The notes beneath the pieces were generated by a model. That model did not search any database and was not told where the DNA came from. It saw only the letters and a program-made list of their open reading frames with translations. Source: Acorus gramineus (lineage: Eukaryota > Streptophyta > Magnoliopsida > Acorales > Acoraceae). From it: DNA of 64,000 bases. The stretch is from positions 7,935,360-7,999,359 of the forward strand of contig CM060857.1 of NCBI GenBank assembly GCA_030737835.1. The letters run 5' to 3'. This document shows positions 12,288 through 24,768 of this stretch, in pieces (the first letter of the stretch is position 1; every line of letters begins with the position of its first letter). The translations under genes and the position numbers were made by a program.

Positions 12288-12537
12288 GAGAAAACGGTTC
12301 GACATGCTACGGTGTATAACAACAAACTTAATAATTTGATCAAAACACGAGATGACAGAGGTCTTAAAAGAGTGGCGAGGGCACAACACCACGTTCATCG
12401 TCGAGTCATTAACCACGTTGTCGCCTGCGGTTCGGTTTAGTATCTGTCCATCAACGGCCACGTGTATAGGACTTTTTAGGATAAAACATTTTTATCTGCA
12501 TTCATAATATCCATGTATGATTCTCTTTTCTTTTATA

Positions 12538-12946
12538 GAAATGTCTCATTAGATGATTAATCAATTTGTATAAAAATGGAATCTTAATCCAGTAAGACTT
12601 GACTCAAATTGTACAACATATGAATCAAACTATACAGCTTATGAATCGAACTATACAATCAATTCTTGAGTATAAGTTGTGTCACTCTCCTATTGGATGC
12701 TCATGGTAGCGACCAAACTCAAATTTGACTAGATCTAATAAGAGAGTGACACTTGTATTCAATAATTGATTGTACAGTTTGACTTATTTGCAGTGTAATT
12801 CGATTTATAGGTTGTACAATTCGACTTATTTGCAGTGTAATTCGATTTATAGGTTGTACAATTCGATACTATCCAGACTAACTGAAGTCAATCCTAACTG
12901 GATCCGAACTCATAAAAATGTCTCATTAGATGCACATTCAATTTGT
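12538..12946. repeat. Small foldback element with flanking direct repeats
   Basis: Two direct repeats of about 31-33 bp start with AAATGTCTCATTAGATG at 12538 and 12916. Between them lie inverted arms meeting near 12705-12730; GTGTCACTCTC on the left answers GAGAGTGACAC on the right. The right arm contains a 42-bp tandem duplication (12771-12812 and 12813-12854). No coding capacity is seen. The class is unclear. Confidence 0.6.
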
Positions 12947-13004
12947 GGAAAATTAAAATGGGTGGGGACTAAAATGTCGTGGCATTATTATTATTATTAT
13001 TAAA

Positions 13005-15576
13005 GGAAAATTTCAAATAACCCCCGGTAAACAACCTTAAATTCATAAAACCCCTTAGATTTTCCTAAAGTCCTCATAACTCATTGAAAACACTTATGTA
13101 AATTTAAATAACCTCCTGAATTAAACTTTCATTGACAAATGAAATATTTACAATATATTAAAAGTGTGAAAAATCTTTTGTATATAACGATTTTACCTCT
13201 CCAGATAGATTGTAAAACCCTATCTAGAGGGTAAAATCATCATTTATAGATGATTTTTTACATTTCAACAGATTGTCGAGAGTTTTTGGTATATCGGGGA
13301 GAGCCGTCGATAACTTGGGCGAAGAATCGGGGAGATCCGTCAGAAGGTTGGGCGACGGATGCTATAGGAGCCGTCGATCTAGAAAATCGTATTTTTGAAA
13401 TTAGGTTCCATTTTTGGAAGGAACAGGTGCATTAATTGGGATTAATACAAATTATTGGCATCGTAATATTGTGTCCCCACATGTATAAGTGTATATATCA
13501 ACCTCTCTCTCTCTCTCCTTTTCCATAAAAACCCTAAAGTCTAAAGTCTCTCTCTTCCTCTCTCCATATTTCGATGGGTGTGTGTAGGGATCCGAAAAGG
13601 GATTTGTTTGGTAAGTATCCTTCTTGTTTTTTCAAGGTGTTTTTGATTTATAATGATCCTCTTGGAAGCCCTTCATATGTAGTTCGGTTTTTTGAAGTTT
13701 TTCAATGGAAAGATTTGGTTTTCTTCATGATTTATGAATATTTTTGTAGGATTTTGGGTCCTTACGAAATAACTATGAAATCATAATGTTTTTATGATGT
13801 TTTAAAAGTTTTAGATGATGCTATTAGGCCTCCCATGTGTATTTTCGGATTTCATTAGATTCTTGAGTTTTCTTCGTGAGTTTTTCATAGTTTTGGTGTA
13901 TTGCATACGATTTTCGGACCCTTATCTTATAGCCATGAAATCATGGTGTTTTCAAAGTATTTTACAAATATTTCATGACAAAAGAAAGGGGATATGTATA
14001 TATCATGTCTAGGGTTTGTTTATTAAGAATAGAAAGCATGTTTACAATAATTTAAAGTCTTGTTTTGACCCTTATATGCATAGATCCGAACTTATACATG
14101 TTTTTATGATTATTTTGAGATTTTATCATGGATCCATGTTAGTCGTTTATGCATATAATAGATCTATGGTTTTCCAGGATTTTTGTAATATGGTTTAATT
14201 GTTTTTATATATGTTTTTTTTTATGAATCCTTTTAAATCTAAGGTTTTGAATAGAGGGTATCATTCTAGGTTTAATAATATGTGATCTCTTGTGGTTTTC
14301 AAAATATTTTTAAATGTATATTCAAATCCTTGGGTATACCAAGAGTTTTAACGTTTCATCGATATTTTTACCGTTATTCTGTAAGCTAGGGTTTCGAATG
14401 AATTTTCTTATATACGATTTTTTATCTATCTCCTAAATGTTTTGTATCGTTTACATATTATATATTGATTTTTGATAATATGAACAGATCTGAGTTTTTA
14501 GAAGTTGAATAAGATTTAATTGGTTTTATATACGTGCTTTATGAATCCTTATAAACTAGGGTTTTAATTGGATTTCTTACATACGAATGATCTTTGATAT
14601 TCCTTACTGATTTATGTTGTTTTACAGGACTCATATGTGTATGTAAATAATAAAAGGTATTTGGTTGTTTTAACAAAAAAATAAATAGAGTTTTTGGATT
14701 GGTTTTAATTGGATTTCTCGTACGTATGATTTGATTTTTGAGATGAGTCCTTTTCTGTTTTACGCCGTTATAATCGACTCGTGTATGTTTTTCCAATGAT
14801 GGAACGTGTTGGGATGTTTTAATAAAAATAGGGCTTCATGCTCCTGCCTTAGGACGGCTTCAATGAGAGCCGTCGGGCATGTTTCAGACGGCCCATTTTG
14901 GAGCCGTCAGATTGGTTAGAGACGGCCCCTGTGGGAGCCGTCGGTTTTGGTGTGTATGGGTCCCATTAGGTTCCGTACTGTTTTCACATATTGTGACCGA
15001 GTTGTATCGTTTCAGGACTGGTTAGGTTAACTTAGACTTCTGGTGTTATTCATTGGACCAAAGGTGAGTGGGTCCAGTCTCTACGTAGATTTCAAAACTA
15101 TTTATATTTATATCATGATCGCATCATGCGTATTTTATGAATACAACTGTTATCTTGATTATGGAATACATGAGCAAGACATCATGATTGTAAGGTATTA
15201 TTTTACGTATAATCTATATTGGAGGCTATGTTATTCTTGCATGCAAATTACTGTTTGACAAACTGATCTTGCACGCATATCATATTTTTGTGTGACACCT
15301 GTCTGCGTGACATCATCTGCGTGACGACCGTTCTGCGTGACCCAGTCTAGTGGGACCTTGTCTGCGTGACGATCGGTGTGCGTGACCAAGCTCTAGATGG
15401 AGCATCTTTCGGCTGTGTGCCATATGGGCATGCGTGTCCGTTGTATCATACACATCATGTAGTTAGTATGAGATTGTGGCTATTCCTCTAAAGAGATGCA
15501 TTATGTTTTATTGTTACACTTGTGAAAATTATATGTACATGTTATATTATGCTAGTTTGGATTTGTGGGATTATTA

Positions 15577-15610
<34 letters not shown>

Positions 15611-16030
15611 GGTTCATATACTGAGCGTGTGGTAGCTCACCCCTCCTTTTTCCAACCTTTCAGATTTAAATGCTTAGATTGGTGGATCTCGTGTAGCTGC
15701 GAACGAGGTCATGGGTGCGAGGATGTTAGACTTGCTTGGTCGAAGGACTAGATAAATTTCATTCGGCATGTAGTTGGCCCATCTTCCTAGTAACCATGTT
15801 TATGCCAAGATGTATATTGTTTTGTATAAGTTATATCCAGACACATTGGAAGTATTGTTGAAACATTAGATGTTTTAGAATCTTTGATGAACGAAGTTAA
15901 TTTCACTATTATTTAAATATATCTCTGGAAAAGAAAAATTTTAGAACTCTGAGATTTAAGGAAGAATTAAGGTGACGCAACCGGATTTTCACGCTTCAAA
16001 ACGGAGTTATGGACTCTGGGGCGTTACAAC
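13005..16030 (+). mobile_element. Left arm: LTR-like sequence with leader and splice-like sites
   Basis: The arm has a CT-rich leader (about 13500-13570), a strong donor GTAAGTATCC at 13611, an acceptor TTTCAG ending at 15015, a 48-nt block, a second donor GTGAGTGGG at 15064, and a pyrimidine-tract acceptor ending at 15663. It ends in CTGGGGCGTTACA near 16030, like the GGGGCGTGACA ends of the gypsy LTRs in this window. A TCTGCGTGAC-like word recurs six or so times at 15290-15390. No protein is recognisable. I call it LTR-like because it shares the layout of the defined LTRs; no target duplication was found. Confidence 0.5.
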
Positions 16031-17625
16031 GTCACCTAGATGAATGCGATGCATGCATGATCAACACATATTTTCATTTCAATAATGTGCATGCGACAAT
16101 TTTCAAATATAATAACATTTTCAATACAATACTTAATAAGGCATCAGCCTATATAACATGACATGCTCGAGTTTATACATAAAATAGCATTTCAAAGTAA
16201 AAAAATCCTTCAAAACTACATAGGAGACTAGACCCACTCACCTTAGGTCCAATAGATGTGAAACAAACTCCAGTAGGTCTAAGGCAACCTAACCCGACCT
16301 GAAATGATACGAATCGATCACAAAATGTGCAAACAACATAGGACCTGATTGTACCCGTACTCACAGGATCCGACGGCCCCTACTGGGGTCGATCCTTAAC
16401 AAACCGACGGCTCTACTGGGAGCCGTCCTGAACATGCCCGTTGGCTCCTACAGGGGCCGTCTCGGGGAAGAAGCACGAAACCCTATCAATATTATTTTTT
16501 GTAAATTATTTTTAAAGCATTCTACCATTGAAAACAAAACACGAGTAGTTCCAAAACGGCGTAAAAATAGTGAGAATCTCGTATTGAAATCAAATCAAGC
16601 ATTTGAGAAATCGATTTAAAATAGAACAAGGATTCGTTTAAAACATCTTCGGAAAACCCTAGATCTATCATAGGTACAAATATAAATACGGATCTACGTT
16701 CGAATCTTCAAAACTCAAGAAAATGTGTTACCGGTTGCATCTATGCGTATAAAGGATTAAAACAAGGCTTAGAGGATCAAAACATGATTTTACTTAAAGC
16801 AAATAAACTTAAACATAATGTATGCTTAAACATATTCCTTTTACATGAAAGGCCTATAAAACATCTAAAAATCTCCTAGTACGCTAGCCATAACATCAGA
16901 TCCGAAAATCATTTAAATCCCATTAAGGTTTTGAGGAAAATCCAACAAGAAAACCTAAGAACCAAAAACTTTGATATACGCATTGAGAATCAATATCATC
17001 ATCAAAAATTTGTAAAAACATAATGAAATCATTGACATATCATTGGTATAATATAAGACCCGAAATCATATCAAAACCCTAAAAATACAAGAAGAAAACT
17101 TATTCTTTTTGTTTGAAAACCTTTAAAACGAGATCATATGAGAACAACATTCAAAGGGATCTACTATAAGTCAAAAACTCTTCAAAACATCACTAGAAAC
17201 TCACCAAAATCTCGTCCAAAACTCCTTCCTAAGCCTCCTCAACAAAAGTGCCGAAAAGAAGAAGAAGAAGAAAATTTAGGGTTTGGTGTTTCAATGCAAG
17301 GAGAGAGAGAGAAAAGAAATTAATAGCCTCACACACGTGGGGGACAATTTCGCGACACCATCAAGCCAATTAACGCCAATCAATGCGTTTGTTCCTTCCA
17401 AAAATGGCTGAAATTCTGAATTCAAAAATCCGCCCAGATTGACGGCTCTTATTGAGCCCATCGCTCATCACCCGACGGCTATTCCCGATCCGTCGCCCAT
17501 GTGCCTGGCGGCACCTATAAGATCCGTCAGACACTGTCTGACTCTTTGATCCATAACTTGATCTATACGCATCTGATTTTTGATTCGTAAGAAGCGTTGA
17601 AAAGCCAACAAAACAAAGCATCTAA
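16031..17625 (-). mobile_element. Right arm (inner part): inverted LTR-like sequence
   Basis: On the minus strand this repeats the left arm: a CT-rich leader near 17290, donor GTGAGTTT (17203-17204 in plus coordinates), acceptor CATTTCAG at 16299-16300, a 57-nt block, and donor GTGAGTGGG at 16240-16241. Its upstream part continues at 21173-21252 beyond the solo LTR, which inserted at TCTAA. No coding region is recognised. Confidence 0.5.
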
Positions 17626-20600
17626 TGTCACGCCCCAAGGTGGCTGTCCCCGAGACGTGGCAATAATAAATATCAGCTATCAATACCTGAGGTCAATAAG
17701 GACACCAACAACAATACACAAGGCGGCAAAGCAAGATAATGATAACTGACTTAAAAGCGGAAGCACAATATATAACAATGTCCGTAAATCAAAAACATTA
17801 TTACAGACCCGAATACACAATCAATGTCCTGTGAAAGCCAAGTCTAGACCAAAGAAAATACAACCTGTGCCACATGCACGATTTACAAAGCATAAAATGA
17901 CTCTGGGAATGCTGATAGCCGCGCACACGCCACCCGCCGGCAGAACGCTGCACGCCCATAAGACCACACCACAGGAAGCTCCAGCTCCACGCCCAACACT
18001 GCCCCTGAAAAGAAACAGTATGCGAGGGGTGAGCTACAAGCTCAGTGAGTGGCTGAAAACCAATCACCATTCTACAGTTCAATACATAATCAATTTCCTT
18101 TCAAGGAAAACATGGGTAGAAACCCATGGATAACTGGGTCACGCGGCGGCGCGACCAACCTCACCCCCACCCTCACTCCCGGAGGAAGTCTCTTGGGACT
18201 TATGGGGAGAGACCATACCGTCGGTCGAAGAGACCCGAATTTACTGGTCTAGAGACCATACCGTCGGTCGAAGAGACCCGGATTTACTGGTCTACTCAAC
18301 ACTACTGGATCATCTACATCTAGATAATCGCCCAACGATGTCCTTCAACATCGATCACGAGACCAGACCCAACAACTATGGGAACGGTCGAACAACGAAT
18401 GGGTCACGAGGCGACGTGTCTTTGCCTCATCCACACCCTCACTCCTGAAAGGAGACATCTTGGGACTTTGGGAAGAGACTTAGACTGCTCTACACCCCTG
18501 GTCCACCGGTAGCCTCTCCCACCCTCGTGGCCTCCGCCTAGTCCTCTGACAGGTATAGCCAACGCCGGGGAGTTCCTACATCGGATCCAACGAAGGGGAG
18601 AACGATTCCCACGCCCGTAACATCATTCGTTAATCCTCTCACGGGTAGTATCTACAACCCGATCTCCTCAACTCACCGCTCTACACCCTTGGTCCGCTAG
18701 TAGCCCTTTCCCACCCTCGTGGCCTCCACCTAGTCCACTCCCACCATCCGTACTGTCTGACACATTGGAGGTACCTACGGACGGGAGCCCTCTGTCAGGT
18801 ACAGCCAACGCCGGGGAGTTCCTACATCGGATCCAACGAAGGGGAGAACGATCCCATGTTCGCAAAGCGAAACCCAAAGGAAAACAACCACTCTCGATAC
18901 TCGCTTATCGAGATATCACACACATGCATAACAACAACCAACACACTCATATTAACCTTAAAGTAGTCATAGTCCCTAAACGGGAGTAACTACACAAGCT
19001 CGTGGGTCGTAACATCGCCGACCCACCCCACCCTCACCCTCACCTTTAGAGGGTGACATGAGCCTTTTGGGACTGACTAGACCGCTCTCCACCCCTGGTC
19101 CACCCGGTAGCCCTTTCCCACCCTCGTAGCCTCGACCTAGTCCACTCCAACTACCAGTACTGTCCGACACATCGGAGGTACTGGACGGAAGCCCTCTGTC
19201 AGGTCAGCCATCGCCGGGGAGTTCCTACATCGGATCCAACCAAAAGGAGAAGACAGCCTACTCACGCGCGTACGATCCTGTTGGATCCGTCGACAATGAT
19301 TTCTAACACTACTAATGCCATGAATTCTCAAGAATTCCTCCAGGGCGCATAACTAAGATGCGGGGAACCATATATTATAACCACAAGGTTATAATATTCT
19401 CTAAGGCATGCTTACAACAATATAATCACATAATCCCATCTTGATTTAAATAAATTAAACTAAATGGGAACATGCATAGGTCAAGGCTTTCCTAGCATGA
19501 AACATGGTGTCTAGACATGCATAGGCCGCTATACATGATATAAGGGTGCATATCCCTAGCATACAAAGTCTAAGGTGGCATGGACATATCATATTAATCA
19601 TGCATGCATAGCTTTTACATATTAAAGCTAGGGGGCCCCATCGATGCGCGACGCGCGTCCATGCGGGTCGAGCGCATCCCTAGAGAGGGGGGGGGGGGGG
19701 ATTGGAATAAAACCACTCACCTTATGACTCGGGACCTCGCGCATCCCATCCGACGAGATCTGCAAGGTAGGGGCATCCAACTGGTGAGAAACAACACAAT
19801 TTACACATAGAAATCATTAGAAAATCCCATACTCGGATAAGCATACATACGGGCTCGCACGCATGCGAGCAGGCACGTACGCACGCGAGTCCGAGTGCCC
19901 CGACACCTACCCGAACCCTCGGGCAGCCACACGCATGCCCCCCCGCACGCGCACGCACGAATGCGCACGCACGCATGCACCCCAGCACCATTGGCGCACT
20001 GCCGCGCGCGCCTGCCCGCGCGCCCAGACGCACTGCTCGTCCAGCCCACGCGCCCTCGCGCAGCACCCCGCGCACGCCCCAGCACGCGCACGCACGCGGG
20101 CCCGTGCGCACTGGTCCCCAGCCTCGCGCCCAGGCGCACTGCCCAGGCGCACTGCCCCGCGCGCGCACTCGCGCGCACGCGCCCGCGCGCGTCTGCGCGC
20201 CCGCCAGCGCCCGCCCGAAACGCGCGCCCAGCCAACCCTTACCCCTTTTTAACCCTCCCCAACCCCTCACACACACTCTAACCCCTATGCATAGCATGCA
20301 AGACTTCCCCAACAGCCCCTTAAGCCATGAAAACCAAGAAAAGAAGAGGAAGGGCTCACCTTGGGAGGGGAAAAGAAAGGGGAGGTTCGGGGGCCCTCGA
20401 CGCACCCGCGACCACCTCAACCGCCACCACCAACACCACCACCTTCAGCCCTCCTCAGCCTCCTCCTTGGCTGCGAAAATCAGGGGGGGGAGAACAAGAT
20501 ATGAGAGCTTGAGAGGGGAGGATCAACAACACCACACATGCACAACCTTCTCTTCTTCCTTCACCTCCTCCTTCTCTTTGAGTAAATTTTACAAACACTT

Positions 20601-21167
20601 GGGGGGGAAGGGTTTGAAAGAGAGAAGGAGAACCAAGAAGTTGTAGTCGTGGGAGTGAGAAGGGAAGAGAGAGAGAGATTTATCACACAAATATCTAAAG
20701 AGGATGGAAAAGACCTAGTCGCCCTTTGACTAGAAATTCTGCGCATGCTTCACTGGAACAGCCATAACTTCCTCAATATAGCTCCGAATTGCACAATTCC
20801 AAGTCCGTTGGAAAGCCAAGAAGATTATCTACAACTTTCATGTTTATGCCAAGATCAAATAATCCCTCCAGATATTCCGAAATTAGAGCTAAACATAGAG
20901 CAGGGCTGCTGCCAGAATTTCCCTCCCCGGGGTATACTTGGAAAAATACCCATAACTTTTACTACAAGAATCCAGTTGATCTAATTCCACTTCTGTACGA
21001 AAGCTAACTCAAAACTGGACATCTCATAGTAAACTCATATTTAAACCTCTTCATCTTAGATTTTAACAAAATCAAATCCAAATACCAAATCAGGAATACA
21101 TAATTAGGAAAAAAAATTATGTACCCAAATTTTCAATTAGAGTGCTCCAAATGACACAGGCACAACA
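17626..21167 (-). mobile_element. Solo LTR (Tekay/Del-like), minus strand, 3.5 kb
   Basis: It begins TGTCACGCCCC and ends GGCACAACA, the reverse of a TGTTGTGCC...GGGGCGTGACA LTR. A perfect 5-bp duplication TCTAA lies at 17621-17625 and 21168-21172. No internal region or second LTR is present, so it is a solo LTR, presumably from LTR-LTR recombination. On the minus strand it has a leader, a donor GTGAGCCC (20358-20359), a GC-rich block (about 19850-20230), an acceptor CTTGCAG (19760-19761), a 39-nt block, a donor GTGAGTGG (19719-19720) and an acceptor TTTTCAG (18005-18006). A 43-bp tandem duplication with ACCATACCGTCGGTCGAAGA lies at about 18210-18295. Confidence 0.88.
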
Positions 21168-21252
21168 TCTAATCATGCCAAATTATAAAAATTTGGAACA
21201 CTAAACACTCCACAAAATAGGCTAAATAGGTCTTAAAGGTCACAGTCGTTAC

Positions 21253-23640
21253 TGTTATGCCTATGTCATTCGGAGCCTTATTTTTTTTTTTGATCAAGGT
21301 TGCTAAAATTTTGGCTTTTAGCTACCTAAGGGAGTTTGAGTGCTATGATTGAAAATTTAACTGCATATTATGGGTCCGGGTATCGTTTTGTACTACCCAT
21401 AAAAATTTCATCGAATTCCGGTAACGCTTTGGAAAATATGCAGTTCCGAATCGCATCCGGGTTCAGCCGTTACGGGGTTTTGGTGGGAGATATATTTTCG
21501 ATGATGTGGTCACCCTTGGTAACCTTACTCCCCACCTTGCTTAGTGGTTAAGCATCTTAGGATATTTTGGAGTGTTAGTAGGTGATCCTAACCCTAAACT
21601 CACCCTCCTCTCCCAATCTTGTTCTCACCCCCCCCCCCCAATTGAGAACTTTTCTCTTTCTCTCTCTCTCTCCCACTCCCTACGTCTCCCTCTCTTTTGG
21701 CTCTCTTTCTCTCTTTCACCCCCCCATTAGTGTTTGATAAAATGCCACAAAGAAGATGGAGAAGGAGAAGATGGTGGAGCAAGAAGAGGAAGTTTCCAAG
21801 GTTAGTTTGTGCATGTGCAGATGTTGTCTTCTCCCTCTCCTCCTCCCCTATCTTCCCTAATGAGGTTCCCCCTGGTTTCCCCTTTCCCCTTGGTCAGCAA
21901 GAAGAAGAGAGGCAAAGATTGACGTGGTGGTAGTGGTGGTGGCGGTTGAGGCGGTCGAGGGTGTGCTTGCGAGGCCCTACACCTCCCCCTCTCTTTTGGT
22001 GACTTTTCCCTCTTCTTTAACTGATTTTTATGGTTGTAGGGGCTGTTAGAGGAGTCACACATGTTAGGTGAAAGGGTTAGGGTGTGTGAGGAGGGTTGGG
22101 GAGGGGTTAAGGATGTCTGGGCGCGCGCACGCAGAGGGGAACAGGCGGGCGTAGGCGGGCGCGGCGCGCGATCGTGCGCGCGCGTAGGACAGCGCGTCTG
22201 GGTGCCAGTGGGCTCGGGGGTGCATGCATGCGTGCGTGCATGCATGTGCAGGACCGCGCGTGTAGCTGCCCGAGGGCTCGTGGGGTGTTGGAGCACTCGG
22301 CATGCACGCGTACGTGCGTGCTTGCATGCGTGCGAGCCCGTATGCGTGCATGTTTAAGTCTTTGGCATTTCTAGTTAAATTCTAAGTATTTTAATGTGGC
22401 TATACTCACCATTCTGATGCCCTTACCTAGTAGATCTTGTCAGATGGGGTGCGTGACGATCCGGGTATCGGTGAGTGGTTCGATCAAACCCTTCAGGATG
22501 CGGTCGATGCACGTAGTCGTGCATCGGGCATCCATGGGGCTTCTTTGCACCCTAAATATGCTAGATATTTGCATGCTAGGCTTGTATAGCTTGTATATTT
22601 CGTAGAACTCCCCCCCTTCTCTACCATATAAGTGCCCATGTATCCTATTCATGTGTGAATTATTATGTTTGCATGCGCCCTCCATGTATGGGCATGTGTG
22701 ATGTGTGTTTATACGAATGTATAGAATATGCATGCCTTAGGTAGTCCCTATTTATAGTACTACCTCCCTATGTTAGTAATATCTAGCATGATTAAACTTG
22801 GGTTAATAACCGGGTGCATACTTAATATTCCCTGGTTATAAGACTGGAGGACGTGGTATGGTTGTTGCACCCATCTTGTTGGGGCAAAGCTATGACCAGC
22901 TTCCGAAGAGGATGAGACTTTCCCTCTTTCTTGCCCTTCCTCCTTGCATGAACTGAGTAAGTAGATGCAATTTCCTACTCGACTCAGGTTCGTTTGGGAA
23001 TATTGGCATGCACTTGTTAGTGCGCGAGATCGCGCTTGACCCTTCCCTTTTAAGTTGGTGATATCCAACACATTTTTGGGTATATGCTTGAATGCTAGTA
23101 TGCTTGTATGAGGTATGCTTGTATGCTTGAATGCTTGTATGCTTATATGAGGTATGCTTGTATGCTTGTATGCATATTATTTAGCCCATGCATGGTATGT
23201 ATGTTGTATATTGTATATATTTATTGTTTATCCTTTTTATCCATGTTAGGGAGTATCCCTATAATTATTTGATATGTTATCGTGCATGTAGTTCATGTAC
23301 ATAACTAAGATATAATTCTCCTATATATATATGTGCATGTTAAAACTGATTAGGCCTATCTGAAATAGGTGAGGGTATGACCCGCTGTCGGGTTGTACCT
23401 TATTAATTAGAGCGCTAGCGATGTAATCGCCCCTTGCATCCGAGCGATGCACTCATTTGGAATTCAGGAGAATTCATTATCTTATCGGTTTTGTTAAGCC
23501 GGTAGTTATGGCATTAAGCTAGGCCTACCCATGTTATGTAAGTGTATGAACCGCCTGTTGGGTTATGCCTTAGGGCTTATATCTGTGAGAGAGCAGAGGT
23601 GACTCCCTGCGTCTGAGCGATGCACCTCTATGGGAGTTCA
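21253..23640 (+). mobile_element. Truncated LTR related to the Tekay/Del-like LTRs
   Basis: It starts TGTTATGCCTATGTCATT and follows the layout of the other LTRs: GCTAAAATTTTGGCTTTTAG, TTTCATCGAATTCCGGTAACG, a CT-rich tract, donor-like AAGGTTAGT at 21801, a GC-rich segment (about 22110-22350), acceptor TAG at 22432-22433, a 37-nt block, and donor GTGAGTGG at 22471. The expected GGCGTGACA end is missing; similarity fades near 23640, where the inverted-repeat arm resumes. No matching duplication was found, so the 3' end is approximate. Confidence 0.6.
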
Positions 23641-24003
23641 AGGTTCATTAGACGGAATATTCAGAAAATAATCATAATTTCTGAACGAAAAATTAACTCA
23701 GGGGGCCATTTTGATTTACATAGGTGTTTTAAGGAGGTTATATGGACTTTAGGAAAAGTGAGAGTTTATATGGATTTCAGACAGTTTACAAGGGGGCTAT
23801 TTAGATTATTATTATTATTATTATTATTTGTAAAGAAGATTCATTAATAACAAAATCTGACTCAAAATTTGATTTGAGTAAATAACACTAATCTTTACGG
23901 GTGTGTTTAAGGGGTGTTTAAAATGTACCAATATTTTATCCCCACGGCTTTAAGTCAGTGAATTAGGACAGTGTCCTTGTGATGCTCCCAAGGTCAATTC
24001 TCG

Positions 24004-24270
24004 GCATTTTTTTAAAATTAATTATCACTATTCATATAATTACTAAACTAATCATGTTTTTCCAAAAATTACCAAAGTAGTCATATGACGTAGTCAAACC
24101 CTCCACGTCAGCATTTTTTTTTAATCTACTCGCTAAAAACGTCAACGAAGGTGGCGTTTTTGGCACTTAATAATTTTTTTTTTACATTTTCTTCATAAGA
24201 CGCCACCCGTGTTAGCGTTAATTTGGATTTACCCTAAAGACACCACTGGGGTTGGCGTTTTATTTAATTT
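24004..24270. repeat. Left terminal inverted repeat of the MULE
   Basis: It matches the reverse complement of about 36725-36977, for example CCCTCCACGTCAGCATTTTT against AAAAATGCTGACGTGGAGGG. The inner part and the adjoining sequence to about 24390 contain a series of 24-26 bp near-palindromes of the form AAAACGCCA-N-TGGCGTTTT. Confidence 0.88.
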
Positions 24271-24768
24271 TTGTATAAAATGCCACTCACAGTGACGTTT
24301 ATACACTTAACCTTTTTTCAAACAGAGGAGCTACAACTCATGAATTAAACAATAGGATAAAATGCCACTCTCTGTGGCGTTTTACACTGCTTCAGCTGGA
24401 TTCGGATCCGACCAAAATATTTTTTACTTAAAATCCCCCTTGTGTCTTCCCCTTCTCTCTTACCCGATTTCCACCACTGCGAGACCCAAAAACCCTAACT
24501 TTTATTCTCTCCAAACCCACCCAAAAACTCCCAAATCAGTCCACCATTTTCACAATTTTCCCCCCCAACTCCATCCCTTGTTGATTGTGCTCCTAAGCTC
24601 TGTTGTGGCTGGCCCTCCCATTCCCTAAGGTATTTTTTATATTTTTTGTTCTACAATAGAAGTATATCATAAAGTGGTTTTGTGAATGTTTTTATTTTTT
24701 GTATTTCAATCCAATAGTGTAAATCTTATATTTGCTTAAAAATACTTGTTTTTGTGAAATGATAGAAC

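Larger units (their letters stand above)
12982..23835. repeat. Large imperfect inverted repeat interrupted by two LTR insertions
   Basis: The outer ends match inverted. At the left, after an ATT run, comes AAATTTCAAATAACCCCCGG with TTTTCCTAAAGTCC further in (about 13010-13085). The minus strand from about 23830 inward has AATCTAAATAGCCCCC and TTTTCCTAAAGTCC. The inner arms are 13250-15260 and the reverse of 16090-17620. The right arm becomes continuous only if the solo LTR at 17626-21167 and the LTR fragment from 21253 to about 23640 are removed. Either this is one foldback-type element or two LTR-like copies inserted tail to tail. Arm divergence is substantial, so it is old. Confidence 0.65.

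Noticed and set aside
19722-20646. Long Arg/Ala/Pro-rich open frames on both strands
   Set aside because: They lie in a GC-rich block of a solo LTR where stops are rare by composition. Frames are open on both strands at once and no domain is visible.
24362-24628. 88-codon frame before the MULE transposase
   Set aside because: It lies in the terminal-repeat and leader region, starts in a hairpin repeat and has no recognisable domain.
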